DNA of 64,000 bases, taken from Adiantum capillus-veneris. Lineage: Eukaryota; Streptophyta; Polypodiopsida; Polypodiales; Pteridaceae. The DNA lies in contig CM043968.1 of assembly GCA_014529385.2 (NCBI GenBank), forward strand, positions 30,767,513-30,831,512, in the 5' to 3' direction. Below the pieces are notes generated by a model. The model did not search any database, was not told the DNA's origin, and saw only the letters and a program-made list of their open reading frames with translations. This document shows, piece by piece, positions 12,704 to 24,800 of this stretch. The stretch's first letter is position 1. Each line of letters begins with the position of its first letter. A program made the translations under genes and the position numbers.

Positions 12704-14057
12704 TACTCTGTATCACATGCATGTAAATATCTGCATACTACTGCGTAGTGTAAAGGGGTTTAATTTCTTGTGACAAAAGGTTTTTTTAGCTTGTACAACA
12801 CCTGTAATTCATTTTGGACGAGGATGTTTTGGTAACCCATGCACAACCAGTGTAGTGGTGCTACTTGGACATAGAAAAATGGGGGATCTTATACTTGATA
12901 TTGTCGTTTGTCTGGCCTAGAATCAGGATTGTTTTACTCTATATCAAACGCATGAAAATATCTGCATACTACTGCATAAAGGGGTTTTGTCTTCCCTTGT
13001 GGTGCCATTTTTGGGATTGTTACACTTGCAAAGGATCTCATGTGTTAGCTTATATTGCATGACGCTGACAGTGCTGGTAACATATATGGGTTTTTTCTCT
13101 TTTAGATAGACAAGCTATCAATAATTTCCTTTTACGAATCTTCCTAGCTTGGGCTCATTTAGTGTTTTTTCTCATTAAGCTTACAAACTTTGGTAGGTTG
13201 ATATTCATAATCCCAAATGAATATGAGAATGTTGATATGGCTTGCCAAAAGCCGAGTTTTTTTTTCATAAAATGGGAGGTATCTGTAGTTGGTATGAGGA
13301 CACTTTATGGCTTCATGGTACTTAGTAAAGCGAGTGAAATCGGTGCCTGACAAAATTGGCAAAGTTATTCTGGTATTGGTGCATATCTCAAGCTGTTAAT
13401 TAGGTTACTTTATGCTTTATGGTACTTAGGAATTTGGGCCTAACAAATTGGCAAAACAATATTTGAAAAACTAACCTATGGGTTAAAATAGGACTCTTGG
13501 ATCAAAAGGGGTAATGGCCTTTTGATCAAAATGATATATATGTTAAATATCTATTTAAAGGTCTTTTAAAACATTGGGCTATATAGAAACCATACATACA
13601 ATTACTGACAATAAATGAGATAATAAACTTTTTTTTCATGAAAAGTACTGAAAGACATGAACATTTTGGACAATGGTTTTAAGTTAAAAAGAGTTGTAAG
13701 TTGGACATGGATAATAATTGATATAGTCCATTGACACCTGTAATACACATCCAAGGCTAACGAATCTATTGTCTTGTTTGGATGAATGCAGGTGAGGACT
13801 CTATCCTTTCTTGGATTTTTTTTTGGCTTAAAGCTATTGTCTATCAAATAGTGCACTTGCTCTTACCACTTGGGAAGTAATTCTTTATTGGATCACTATC
13901 ATTGTATACTAGAATGAGGCTTCGTTCTCATATGCGATGTACAAAGATAATTCTAAGACTAAGTTGTTTTTGTACTAATTTTTGCCTTTTCTGTGAAGCT
14001 AGGTATCTTTTGAATGTAAAAGTTCATTTACGTCTTATTATATAAGTTAAGAAAGCT

Positions 14058-14058
<1 letters not shown>

Positions 14059-14143
<85 letters not shown>
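14059..14143. repeat. (CA)n microsatellite
   Basis: About 40 CA units with a short CG-containing imperfection at its left end. It marks the right limit of homology between the two pseudo-LTRs. Confidence 0.95.
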
Positions 14144-14145
<2 letters not shown>

Positions 14146-17100
14146 GCTTGCTAACTTCGCATAAAGCAAGTGCAAGCTACTTGGGACATGTGGTCTAGCC
14201 AAACTTAGAAGAGAAGGACTAGGGTCAACTTTCTTATTAAGAAAGGGCTGATCTAACCTTAGACTGTAGCTTTCTCCTTTTATTGATTGAAAACCCTAGT
14301 CTTACCTTCAACTCTACTAGCTCATGTGTAAGACCTTTGCACTATCCTTTGGATGAAGCTGACCCAGGCTAGAGCCTACCCACTAATTTATGACCTGTTT
14401 AATTAGGATGGATTGTGATAAAGGTTAAACTCTCCCTTGAGCTTTTAGAACTTCACCTTTTTTGCAAAACCTTAGCACAATGCTTTGGAGGTACCACGAA
14501 GCTAGTCTCAAAACTTGCTAAATTTAGATTATTTCTTGCAAGTTAAAAATTTATCCTAAGGCTTCCCAGAATTCCTACTGGGAATCTAATGAGTCATTTC
14601 AATTAGTTAAAATTTGCATAGATAGTTTCTTTCTTTAGACTCCTATAATTTCTCTAACTAATTTCCTTTGTATTGTACTTTGATCAAGGCTGCTCGGAAT
14701 ATATTTATCGTCCCTTGACTTATACTTTTGACCAAGATAACTAAACTGCAATTATCCCTGCTCTTTTATAGACTTCTTTCCTTTGGTCCCAAGCCTTTGA
14801 CCTAATTAAGTCTATAAGCACTTCAATCAATCCCACTTGTTCACTTTTATTTTTCCTAGACTTAAATGGCCAAATTAAAATGAAAAATACTTTTAGAAGG
14901 TTAGAAGTTAATTTTCATGACATTCTAGATTCAAGCAAAGAAGTAGTTCTCTTCCCTTCTCTACTCGCCATCCATGGAGCACTGATGAAGTTTTGGAGCC
15001 TTTCTTGATGAGGATAGGTCTCTTGTGTAGCAAATAGGTGATCAAGGGACTTTTGATGCTTATAAGGATGCATCTAATTTTTCTCAAGCTTGCTATGCCT
15101 GTGTGTGGGTATCTTTGCTCTCTAGTGCTTTTTGGAGACTAAAGTTTCTCGCACCTATGTTTTTGATGGTGTTAAGAGTTTTACCTTATGCATTGGAGTG
15201 TGGTTTGGCTATTAATGATCCTATTGCACGCTATCTTGGATGTGATGGTAATGAGGTGAAGTTTATGCATACCATGTGTGTTGTCAACATGAGCTCATGT
15301 GAAGGCCTTGCCATTTTTTTAATTCATGGAAAGTATGAACAACACGTGATACTTTTCGGCACTTGTGAGATCTAGGTGAAAGATGGCAACTAACTGGGGT
15401 GACATTGAGCATGAGGTATTTCATAAAGTTTGGGATGATTGTACAATGTATATAGCTTTTACTTTGCATATGCATACCTATTAAAAAAAAAATGACAATC
15501 ATTTTTGCCACATGTTGATGCTTTTGTTGAGCATAAATTCTCAATAAGAGGGGTGGGCAACGATGATGGCGACCAAATAATCAACTTGTAGCTAGCCCTC
15601 TACACCAACCTAGAGTTTCTCTATGCTTTCTATGTACATTGTACAACATACCATTGTGTACATAAGGGCTCAAGTCAAATGGTCGTGGATAGGTGTTGGC
15701 AAAAAGGCTCCCAATTGATGCTTTAGGGTGGGCTTCATTGTCTTATCTATGTGGCCAAAGCATTGGAATAAGTAGGATTGAGAATAATAATATGTTTCTT
15801 TGTAAGGCCACAATGCATCCATTATTTGATCTTCTTTCACATGTGACCAAGATTCAGGGGTCGCTTTGGTTATGTTGGATTGGAGATACATGGGTACACT
15901 TGATGGGCCTTTGCAATGTTTGAGATGGAGCCAATAAGGCGAGCGTAATGGGCTTGTCAAGTTAGTTAAACAAGGTGTGGGAATGAGGTCTTAGTGGAAT
16001 CTTAGCTAATTGCTTGGTGCTTGTGAAAAATAAGCACACGATCAACTGGTCAAGCTAGAAAATGGGAAGGACGTTGATTATGGCATGAACCTACATCCCC
16101 GTGAAGTTGAGGGTGACTTGAGATGGACTTTGGAGAGGAGTTGTAGGGGATCGCAAAGCTGTAAGAAAGGACAAGCAGGGGAAAAGTAGCGCATGGAAAA
16201 GGAGAAGTGAGGGGCAACCATCTCAAGAGGTGTCTCTCATAGCGTCGATCAAGTAGAGGAGCCTCCAGAGGGAGAGTGTCCCGGAGGAAAAAGAGTCTAT
16301 AAGGGGAGTTTTTTTGGGAAAAGGGAATCTTTTGAGCTTATGGGAAGTGGGAAGGAAGGGAGAAGAGGAACGGGTGTCATCCTTGCACCATAGCTCGCAA
16401 TTGAGGAGCGAGAATGGGATTGCACTGATGAAGCGATAGTCAAATGCAGTGAGGGGTGGTGAGGCTAAAAAACCAAAGCTTGATATAAAGAAGGGGCTCC
16501 AATGGAGGTTACTGGGTGGGTGATAAGAAATTAGATGTGGCATCAACAAAGAGATACAATTGAAGACCCGTTGGATTTGCTACTTGGGAGAAGGTGAAAG
16601 GTCAACTTGGAAGCTTTGGAGTGGAGTCGCCTTAGGGAGTGGGATCTCCGCTATGTAAAGAAATAAGGAATCAAGGGAAACGGAGTCTTGCACCATATGG
16701 ATCTTACAATTGGGTGCTTTCCATGTGTAGGAATGGGCATATAGTTCTAGTCTTAAATTTTGTATAAGCTTTTTGTAGGAATTATAGAAAATCCATAACA
16801 TTTTTCCTTTCCCTCTTCTTGTATGTGTTCAAAACAACAATAGACATCTAGCTATTGGGTAATTTCGTAATGATTTTATCTTGATGAACTTTTTGGGTGT
16901 AAGAATCTAAGTGATCCCATTCCACATCAGTTTTGCTAGCTTATGTAGCTTAATCTTCATTCATAGTCGAGGTTCATGTTGATAATTGATGGTTTTAAGT
17001 ACATCTTTTCCATAAGCTAAGCATCAAAGCCTTAGAGCACAATATTTTTCAACCATGCAAACAAAGGAAAATGAGAGATAGAGGATTTGCTTCCATTGGA

Positions 17101-19066
17101 AAGAGAAGGAAGTTTTGTTTGGGTGGGAGTGTCACGAGCTTCATCACCGCAATGTTCTCCATCCAATTTGCCCTCAATAGACAACATGCAAAGGTTTTCA
17201 GCCATGGAAAATAAATGCATCTAGTGCAAAATGGTTCTAGATAGCACAACCCATAGAACACTATAATGCATGCTTTGCAAACATCCCACAAATATACGCA
17301 CTAAAAATAAATATATAGAACAAACGCAAAAATTGTATGCACATGTTAATTGCAGTGGAATTAAGAGTCAAAATGAGAAAACTCTTGTAAACATCAAGCT
17401 CTATGTGTTGTTACAAAGTACACATTGCTCAAAAAATGCTCATTATAGATCACTTTGACCTAAGAGTGAAGCCATGGAATGACTTCCAGGGTATTGAAGC
17501 CACCTCTAATACCAATTCTTTGTTGGAAATACAATTGCAAGAATGCATGCAAAGATAGAGAAGCTAAAGAGCACACAACATAGTAAGTAGTATTACTAAG
17601 TGTGTTGGTACAAAGATAAGGCTTCCCTAGAGTGCGACAGTCTTGAGTATGTTCACACACATCACTACCATAATATGGTAACGTTCTTGGAGTTAGAAAT
17701 TCAAGGATGAACACACAAAGCTTGGATAATAAGGAGTGGCTCAAGGGAACACAACAAAAGTAATGTTACTCAGTGTGCAAGTACAAGACAAACTAGCCCT
17801 AGAAGATATGTGTATACACTATGCACAAGTGGCCAAAACCTCTTAGTGGAGCTTGACACATTAGTAGTTTCATGCTTTGGAGTAAAAGTACGTACATTCT
17901 AGCTTACATTCACCTAATGCCTTGGCTGTCCAAGTGTGTTCACACACATCACCACTTGAATATGGTAATAGTTGCTACAAAGAGTGGATCTAATCATCCA
18001 AGTATCTCCTCCCTAGTAAGCTCATTGTCAAAGATGACTAAGACGTAAGAGAAAGGTTATGTCACCAAAATTGATTTATTTTAAGGGACAAATGAAATTT
18101 TATCACACATAAATTTTTTTGTGTGGTTAATAAACTTTAAGGGTTTAAATAAAAACTTCTCTGTCCGGGCTAGAGAAGAAAATGCTTAGAACTACTATGA
18201 AGTGAGCTATGCACCTGGTGGAAATGGCAATTTGGACCTTATAATTCCATGGAAGAGTTAGACATTTTTTGTGATCTTTCTTTCCTAAACTTGAGATAAC
18301 ACCTTGTGGCTGCAAAATTCAAGGTTGAACATAGTCCAAAAGTGAGGGATTGTGGACTAAAAAGTATTCAAGGTAATTAAACCTCCATAAGATAACACAA
18401 AATTTACAGAAGATTGTAACATTATTTTTTTAGATCAGAAGAGCCTAAGAATGACTCAAAAACAATTGTTCTTCTCCAAAAGCTCTATGGAAGCAGAGAA
18501 CACAACCAGTTGGAGAGGTATGTTGTGGTTGGCGTTATGTGGACATAGAATGATCATATCCAAAGATGGCACGTAAAGAACACAATATATAGAGAGGTCT
18601 AATTAGCCCCTATGCATGAGCGAGCTCTTATATATCTTTGTATTAGCTATACTCAAGTGAACTCAAACATAAGGGATACATTGTAATTGAAGTAAAAATA
18701 GAACATGATTCAATGAAAATAGAGTTTTCACGGTTTAAGAGAGTTTACCTACGAACTAATAATAGCTAATAGAGGTTCCTTGCTGTGAAGATGTGCACAT
18801 TAATGATTATGGAGGATGAGAGGAAAGAATCCTTTTACTATTGTGCTATGCGGTATTAGACTTGAGAAGATTAGAAATTTCCTGGCGATTGAAATCACAA
18901 GAGATCCCTTAACCATATTGGAGTTTGACAAATGACCCTCCTAAGTCTATTGGTGTTACGAATATAAGCTCTAAGATGGTATCCATTATGCAGCTCATGT
19001 GACCATACTAGCTTTTTAAGGCGATTTATGCCCTATCTTTGAGTTTAAGAAAATTTGAGGTTTCGA
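14144..19066. other. Unassigned non-coding stretch
   Basis: No ORF with recognisable domains. 17530-17990 contains a degenerate direct repeat of about 300 bp: GTGTTCACACACATCACYAC followed by an AATATGGTAA block appears near 17650 and 17937, each with a preceding AGTAcAAG-type segment. The rest is AT-rich sequence with stops in all frames. Confidence 0.5.
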
Positions 19067-19109
19067 GGGAGCTTTTTCCAGATAATTGCTCAACTGAGCA
19101 AAATTAAAA

Positions 19110-19159
19110 AAAGCTCGCTGATTTTGGAGCGAGTTTTTTTTCTCAATCCCTTAATCTCT

Positions 19160-19218
<59 letters not shown>

Positions 19219-19332
19219 CCACTGATTTTGGAGCGAGTTTTTTTTCTCAATCCCTCAATTTGTGTGTGTGTGTGCGTGCGCGTGCACGTGTGTGTGTGTG
19301 TGTGTCCCTCCCACTGATTTTGGAGCGAGTTT

Positions 19333-19374
<42 letters not shown>

Positions 19375-19400
19375 CCTCCCTCCCCCCCTCTCCCTATCCA

Positions 19401-19499
<99 letters not shown>

Positions 19500-19506
19500 C
19501 TCTCTC

Positions 19507-19562
<56 letters not shown>

Positions 19563-19630
19563 TATATAAATTATACATATTATATATTTATCCCCCCTTC
19601 TTGCTCTCTCTATATATATGTGTGTGTGTG

Positions 19631-19726
<96 letters not shown>

Positions 19727-19790
19727 TATATATAGATATATATAAATTATACATGTTATATATATATCCCCCCTTCTCGCTCTCTATCTC
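19110..19790. repeat. Microsatellite cluster with interspersed short repeats
   Basis: Successive (GT)n, (CT)n, (CA)n and (TA)n tracts, including about 35 TA units near 19664-19725. Three copies of CTGATTTTGGAGCGAGTT start at 19118, 19222 and 19314. A roughly 60-bp segment AGATATATATAAATTATACAT...CCCCCCTTC occurs twice (near 19558-19605 and 19734-19780). All long ORFs here are low-complexity artefacts. Confidence 0.9.
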
Positions 19791-20028
19791 TTGCCTGCTA
19801 TTGAGAAATTTCGTCAGTCGTGGCATTCATTTGAGTTTCATTCAAACCTGTAGAAACCTTTGCTCACGGATATGGCCAACTTGGGGGACCACTCAAGAAC
19901 CTCATTGATTATATTTGATACTTTTCGATGGTACCTTGTACAAGCTACTTCATCAGGTGCTTCATCTGGCCCCCCACGATGGACTCAATTCTCTCTTTTT
20001 GTTCCGTTCAATTATTCTCCTCAGGCTG

Positions 20029-20068
<40 letters not shown>

Positions 20069-20436
20069 TGGCATGCATATAGTCCCCTTCACCTTGCACT
20101 CCCTTTGCCCAATGGCCTCTCTTGCATCATACAAAGCTGCTTAGTTACGACTGAACACATGGCTTACCTTAATTCCTGCGACTTTTCTAGATGGCCCTCG
20201 GACCTCAGCGCTCTATAGCATTACGCAAATAACAGACATGGAAATTGCACGTGTAGTTATTTTCTTGTGCTTGTCTAGGGGATTCTTATAATTGGGTTTT
20301 CAGTCTCGCTGATTAATATAAACACAATCTGAGGGTTGACATATTTTTTCTTTGCAGGGCTGTCATTGGGGATATGTGAAACAGCGCCGCCATGCAGGGT
20401 TTGACAGAGCAGGAGGTGGTGATGAGCATATTGTAG

Positions 20437-20580
20437 GTAGGACGCATGGGTAGGGCCTTTACCCTAGGCCAGCTGCGCGAGTTGCAGCATCAAGTGTTGG
20501 TGCTCAAGTACATCATAAACGGTTTGAACGTGCCACAAGATCTCGTCACCCCAATTCGCACTAGCCTTTCGGGCAGAACA
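20437..20580 (+). pseudogene. Orphan QLQ-domain exon (growth-regulating-factor type)
   Basis: From the ATG at 20446 the frame reads AFTLGQLRELQHQVLVLKY, then GLNVPQDLVTPIRTSL. This matches the QLQ domain of plant growth-regulating factors (FT..Q..ELE.Q.LI.KY...G.PVP..L..PIR.S), which binds GIF co-activators. A splice-acceptor-like TTGTAG ends at 20436 and an in-frame stop lies just upstream, so this looks like an internal exon rather than a gene start. The frame runs on into CT/GA repeats. The WRC zinc domain that should follow in a real GRF was not found before eIF2D begins. It is most likely a captured or stranded exon. BRM-type QLQ is a less likely source because of the PIRTSL ending. Confidence 0.6.
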
Positions 20581-20589
20581 GATGAGAGT

Positions 20590-20641
20590 CCTCTCTCTCT
20601 CTCTCTCTCTCATGCTCATGTTCAAGTGGGCGCACATGAGC

Positions 20642-20682
<41 letters not shown>
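20590..20682. repeat. Long hairpin of CT/GA tracts with a unique core
   Basis: The left arm is (CT)10 plus CATGCTCATGT (ending 20621), then a 12-nt loop. The right arm is ACATGAGCATG (20634-20644) plus a GA run to 20682. At least 31 bp pair perfectly. Confidence 0.9.
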
Positions 20683-20684
<2 letters not shown>

Positions 20685-20785
20685 TAGAAAAATACATTGT
20701 CCCTACCGGTAAAAATAAGGAAAACTTAAAATTCTCTCGATTTTTAGGTCAAATTTTGAAGCTTTTACCGATAATTACACTAAAA

Positions 20786-20960
20786 CTCAAAATCTAACAG
20801 AGATTTGCCGATAATTACAATAATACTTGTGTAAATTTTTCGGTTTTCTTAAAGGCAAGCTCAAAATCTAACCGAGATTTGCCGATAATTACAATAATAC
20901 TTGTTTAAATTTTTGGGTTTTCTTGAAGGCAAGCCCAAAACCTAACCGAGATTTTAAAAT
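20786..20960. repeat. 74-bp tandem repeat, about 2.3 copies
   Basis: Copies start at 20786, 20860 and 20934. Each begins C(T/C)CAAAA(T/C)CTAAC and contains GATTTGCCGATAATTACAAT. The first two copies differ at only a few positions. Confidence 0.9.
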
Positions 20961-20998
20961 TTCAGCTGGTTAAAATACATTGGACCTTGGTTTTTTTC

Positions 20999-21000
<2 letters not shown>

Positions 21001-21054
<54 letters not shown>

Positions 21055-21063
21055 GAGAGAGAG
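21001..21063. repeat. (CA)n(TA)n(GA)n microsatellite
   Basis: About 22 CA units followed by short TA and GA runs, abutting the right inverted repeat of the block above. Confidence 0.9.
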
Positions 21064-21165
21064 ATTGAGGGGTTAAGAAAAAAAGCTTGCTCCGAAAACT
21101 GATTTTGGAGCGAAGCGAGCTTTTTTTATTTTTGCTTAGTTGAACAAAAATATGGAAAAGCTCCC

Positions 21166-21731
21166 TTCAAAAGCTCCCTCCATTCCCATCTCCGTTTAAG
21201 AAAAAGGCCACTTTTGAAAGGCTTGCTAGACCATGTTCAAAACACACTGATTTTCAACCTCACTCATTGCATTTTGGAAGCTGAATAGGAAAAATAACCT
21301 TGCATAGGTGGTGCTGATAGTGTCTGTATTGGTGACCAGTTGGTGGAGCTAGTTGGCCATGCAATATATGGCCTTTTGGCTCTAGGTCTAACATAGAGTT
21401 ACTTGGAAGAGCTAACCTCCAACCGCAAGTTTTCCTAGTAAAAGTTTTGCAAGACACTTTTGATTTGAAAATTGGTAGGTTAAAAAGAACCAAAGGTCAA
21501 GCACATTTACAGTCCCGGAGTGCATTTTTAGGAAATTATGCTACACTTGAGTTTTACACGGCAGGTTTTCATTCTGTCAAGTTGATGAGCTGCGCCCATT
21601 TGGCACCAGAAGTTCCTAGAAGCTTTGCTGTGAGACTTTGGAGTCTTCAAGACAGGACGTGAGCGATCCTTAATTTTATCAGAGAAGGAGAAGAGCAGTC
21701 GGGCTTTCTCCTCTGCTACGCCTTTCACGTC
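21166..21731 (+). other. Presumed promoter and 5' UTR of eIF2D
   Basis: 566 bp between the inverted-repeat block and the eIF2D start codon. No convincing TATA box or other motif could be fixed. The transcription start is unknown and could lie within or beyond the microsatellite block. Confidence 0.4.
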
Positions 21732-21866
21732 ATGTTCAAAAAACCTAGTGAAGTGAAAGCACTACAACGCCTCTCTGGCGCCGATCGCAAGAAACTGCGG
21801 CGTACCATCCGTGACCGCTTTACACAGGCTTCTGATGCTGACTTGGACCTCATCCTCCCTCCCAAG
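21732..21866 (+). CDS. EIF2D: eIF2D exon 1
   Basis: 45 codons from the start ATG to ...LILPPK, ending in phase 0 before GTATCC. It encodes the basic N-terminal segment conserved in eIF2D (SGADRKKLRR). Human eIF2D has an equivalent GSDRRKLR motif, a point from family knowledge. Confidence 0.92.
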
Positions 21867-24800
21867 GTATCCATTTGTTTGTTCATGGCCTGCGGAATTC
21901 AACATATTTTTTACATATCAGAACTGTTGATGGTGACCCGATACACCGGAATAGAGCTGTAAACCAAAGGTATAGGGCTAGCGATTTAGAACAAGGGATA
22001 GACAGTGGTTAAGTTAGGAGCAAATGGCAAGGCTATCACATGTTATTGACCTCATCCGTCAGGCAGAGACTGAGGGAAGTAGATGTATATATGTATGAAT
22101 AAATCGTCCTCTTCCAAAAATGCATTTTTAATGATTACTATGTGGAGTGCTTTTGAAGCATTTGACATGAGGAACTTCTTTTGTTTAGTGAAGATAGAAT
22201 GTTAGTGGTAAAGATCATTGTCGAGTGCAAGGTGGCAAGGAGCTGGAAGAAAATGTTTAGGATGAGTTGTGCATGCTGCTCAGACTTTTCAGTTTATCAA
22301 TGTATAAATGCACGTCATGCCTTGCGCCTGAATTTTAGTGGTAAATGAGTTTGAGTTGGACATGGCCGTTCTACAAGTAGTTGAAGAAGTTTGAGTAACC
22401 TCACTTTGATTAGTGAAGGCTTTTGTAGCTGGATGATGTGGGTGGCATGGTATGTATTTGAGTTTTCTTCTCCATTCATACCATATACATTTTTTGACAT
22501 GAATGAGTATTTCAGTTTGGAAGATTTTGAAAGCTTAAAGTATTGAGATAAGGATATAATGAATTTATGCTGGTTAGTGGAAGATACATGGGAATGGCAC
22601 AACTCTAGCCTTATAACTTTGATCTACACAAGTGCGCACACTTTGTGATCACAACCAGCACACAAAGCTCCCACAAAGATTCGGCAGCTTGCACATTATG
22701 TGGGCAGCCACAAGGAATAAATCGAGGAGATCTCTGATCACCCAGAATAGTCCAGTTTACGATGGCCGCTGATGAGTAGTCAGAGGTTATTATCAATGTA
22801 CAGAGTGGGTTAGAACATGGCTAATCCAGCCTCCCACCTAGATCACCCAAAAGGGCATGTTTTTTGGTGCATGACTTGTAACTCTATCATATCAGGGTAA
22901 TATTGAGTTTGTCATCTCTCTAGATTCGTCTAGTTGGTTTCGGTATCTCCCACGGACAAGTGATAGGGAGTGAGGGCTGTTTTGTGGCTGTGCTTGGTTG
23001 GAGTGAGGTACTTTTCTCATGTCGGGTTATGTCTAGCCAAGTGTAGCCCGGGGTTTTGGCTGTCCTTGGCCATTTAGCCTCCTGCAGGTGCTAGGGCTAG
23101 GGTGCTAGGGATATTTCCCTAGTCATTGGTTATTTTTCCCAGATGCCTTTGGGGCCCTACTGGTTTTATTTCCCTCATTTCCCTATTTTCTGATGTCGTG
23201 GGGCTGGGAGGGTGGGTTGGTCAGCCAGCTTTGGGCCTGTGTATGAGGTTGGGTGCGTCACCTTATCTATTGTCTGTAGTATATACTATAGCCTAGTAGG
23301 GCCCCCCCCTCATAGGCCAGTCCTTCGGGGGCTGATGAGCCTTCTTGGCAGGCTGGCAAGAGGGCAGCCCTAACCTGCGTTTTTGTGTCAGCCTCCTGGC
23401 GTTTTTGCTGGGCAGTAGGGGCAGAAGGGCTATCCTTCCTTTGGTGCTTTGCCTTTCAGATGTTGGGCAACAGGGTTTGTTATCTTGCAGTTTTTTCCTT
23501 AGGGCAGCCTTTTCTAGGCTATGTGATCATGCAATGGCAGAGCTTCTCATATGAGGTGCAGGCTATGGAGTGGAGAGATCCAATGATCTATAGAGGGCAG
23601 CCTCGTATTGTGACAACCTTGAGTGGTGGATCTCTCCCTCCATATTTCTTTCTTTCTAGGAGGAATAATTTATACTTTTAGAGCATGTTGGGGATGGTAC
23701 CGATGTTGAGGACGAGTTAGAGGTCTTGCGAGCAGGAGATGGCTGTAGCAATAGCAGTAGCAGTCGTGTGTATTAGGGGTCTATCCACCGAGGCCATGCC
23801 ACATCTATGCTGGACCACCCTCGGGCACTTGTATATGCAGTTTGGTATCAGCATTGAGAGCCTTTCCGAGATACTCTCACTTTTATTCTCAGATGTTCTG
23901 TCTCTTTCTACCTAAATGGTTTCTCTTCTCCACAGTTGCCTTGTATATGTATGTGGCATTACAGGTTGTCACAAGTTTGTGATGTGGCAGATCCCACTGA
24001 CTTGAAGAACTCGTGGACACCGGCCGAGGGGTCCTAACCATCAGAAAATAAAGACTTGCGGATGTGCTGCTGACTTGGCACTGTACTACAGATCTCGAAA
24101 ATTGCAATGTTGCCACATGGCATTATTGTACGGATTTCCCTGTTTGTGTTGGTCGAGACTGCCTGTTTACGTGCATGTTTTTGGGAGCAGAAGCTTTAAG
24201 AGACAAGTGCTCTTGGATGAGAGCTTTGGGGGCATCCCTTGTAAGGGTCTTGAGGGCCACTCTTCAGAGGGCATGTGAATGTAGTGTCTTGGAGAGCTCG
24301 ACCCTCGGGTAGTTGTACCCTTGCGAAGCAATAATAAAAAAATACTGGAAGTTGTCACAAACTGATGACGTGGCATGACCTTATAAGCGTTCCAACTTAC
24401 AGAGTTCCATCCGATGGGGCTCTAGGGACACTAGGACAATAAAAACGGACTGGCTGCTGGCTGTACGGACGCCGCAAATCGCGCTGGCTATTGACGTGGC
24501 ATAACATATGTATTTCCGTAAATTGCACTGATAGAGCTGACGTGGCACAACTATACGGATTTCCTCGAACAACACTGGCTGCTTTTGGGCCTACTTCTTT
24601 TGAGTTAGAAGCTTTTGTGTAACTGCTTTTGTAATTGCTTTTGGGGCTTTGCTTTTAGCATTCCTTGTAAGAATAAAAGGAACCCAAGGGCCTCACTCTA
24701 CAGGGTATCTTGACGCAGAGTGTGAGAGCAGAGGACCCTCGAGAGTTGTACTTTGCTCAAAGGTTAATACAAGGTTGCAGACTGATTGATACTTCTCTTG

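Larger units (their letters stand above)
838..14058 (+). mobile_element. Penelope-like retroelement with two pseudo-LTRs
   Basis: Two direct repeats of about 2.3 kb (838-3204 and 6012-14058, the second interrupted by a copia insertion) flank a reverse-transcriptase region at about 3240-5935. Both repeats begin at a CA tract followed by the same GTATACCTATACA and ACAAAAAAAACATATT stretches, and both end at a CA-rich tract. This repeat-RT-repeat layout is the pseudo-LTR arrangement known for Penelope-like elements. The RT region carries the family motifs (see its entry). No GIY-YIG endonuclease domain was recognised, which would fit an endonuclease-lacking clade or simple decay. The element is old: the coding part has several stops and frameshifts. 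The alternative, an unrelated RT fragment between two chance duplicates, is less likely because the RT motifs are specifically of Penelope type. Confidence 0.72.
6012..14058 (+). repeat. Right pseudo-LTR, interrupted by copia
   Basis: The homologous parts are 6012-7046 and 12709-14058; the gap is the copia element plus one target-site copy. It begins with a (CA)n tract (6012-6048) and a (TA)n tract (6074-6096). It then follows the left repeat closely, including the TGAGGTAGTGGCTTTCATTA block and the GGTAATGGCCTTTTGATC block. Removing the insertion restores the left-copy sequence exactly at the target. Confidence 0.75.
19067..21165. mobile_element. Inverted-repeat-bounded block carrying a QLQ exon (candidate gene-capturing element)
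   Basis: The left end (19067-19165) and the reverse complement of the right end (about 21058-21165) share GGGAGCTTTT, TCAACT.AGCAAAA.TAAAAAAAGCTCGCT and GGAGC.AG.TTTTTTTCT.AA.CCCT.AATCTCTC in the same order, with small differences. This amounts to roughly 100-bp imperfect terminal inverted repeats around 2.1 kb. Inside are microsatellites, a 74-bp tandem repeat, a long hairpin and one QLQ-domain exon. No transposase is present. A clean target duplication was not found (TTTCGA versus TTCAAA at the ends is only suggestive). Alternatives: a non-autonomous fold-back element, or a local inverted duplication. Confidence 0.45.

Noticed and set aside
15103-15375. 90-codon ORF with Met start
   Set aside because: No recognisable domain, no neighbour or splice context; within chance expectation for the region.
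19143-19826. Several ORFs over 90 codons on both strands
   Set aside because: All are low-complexity readings of dinucleotide tracts and change frame freely.
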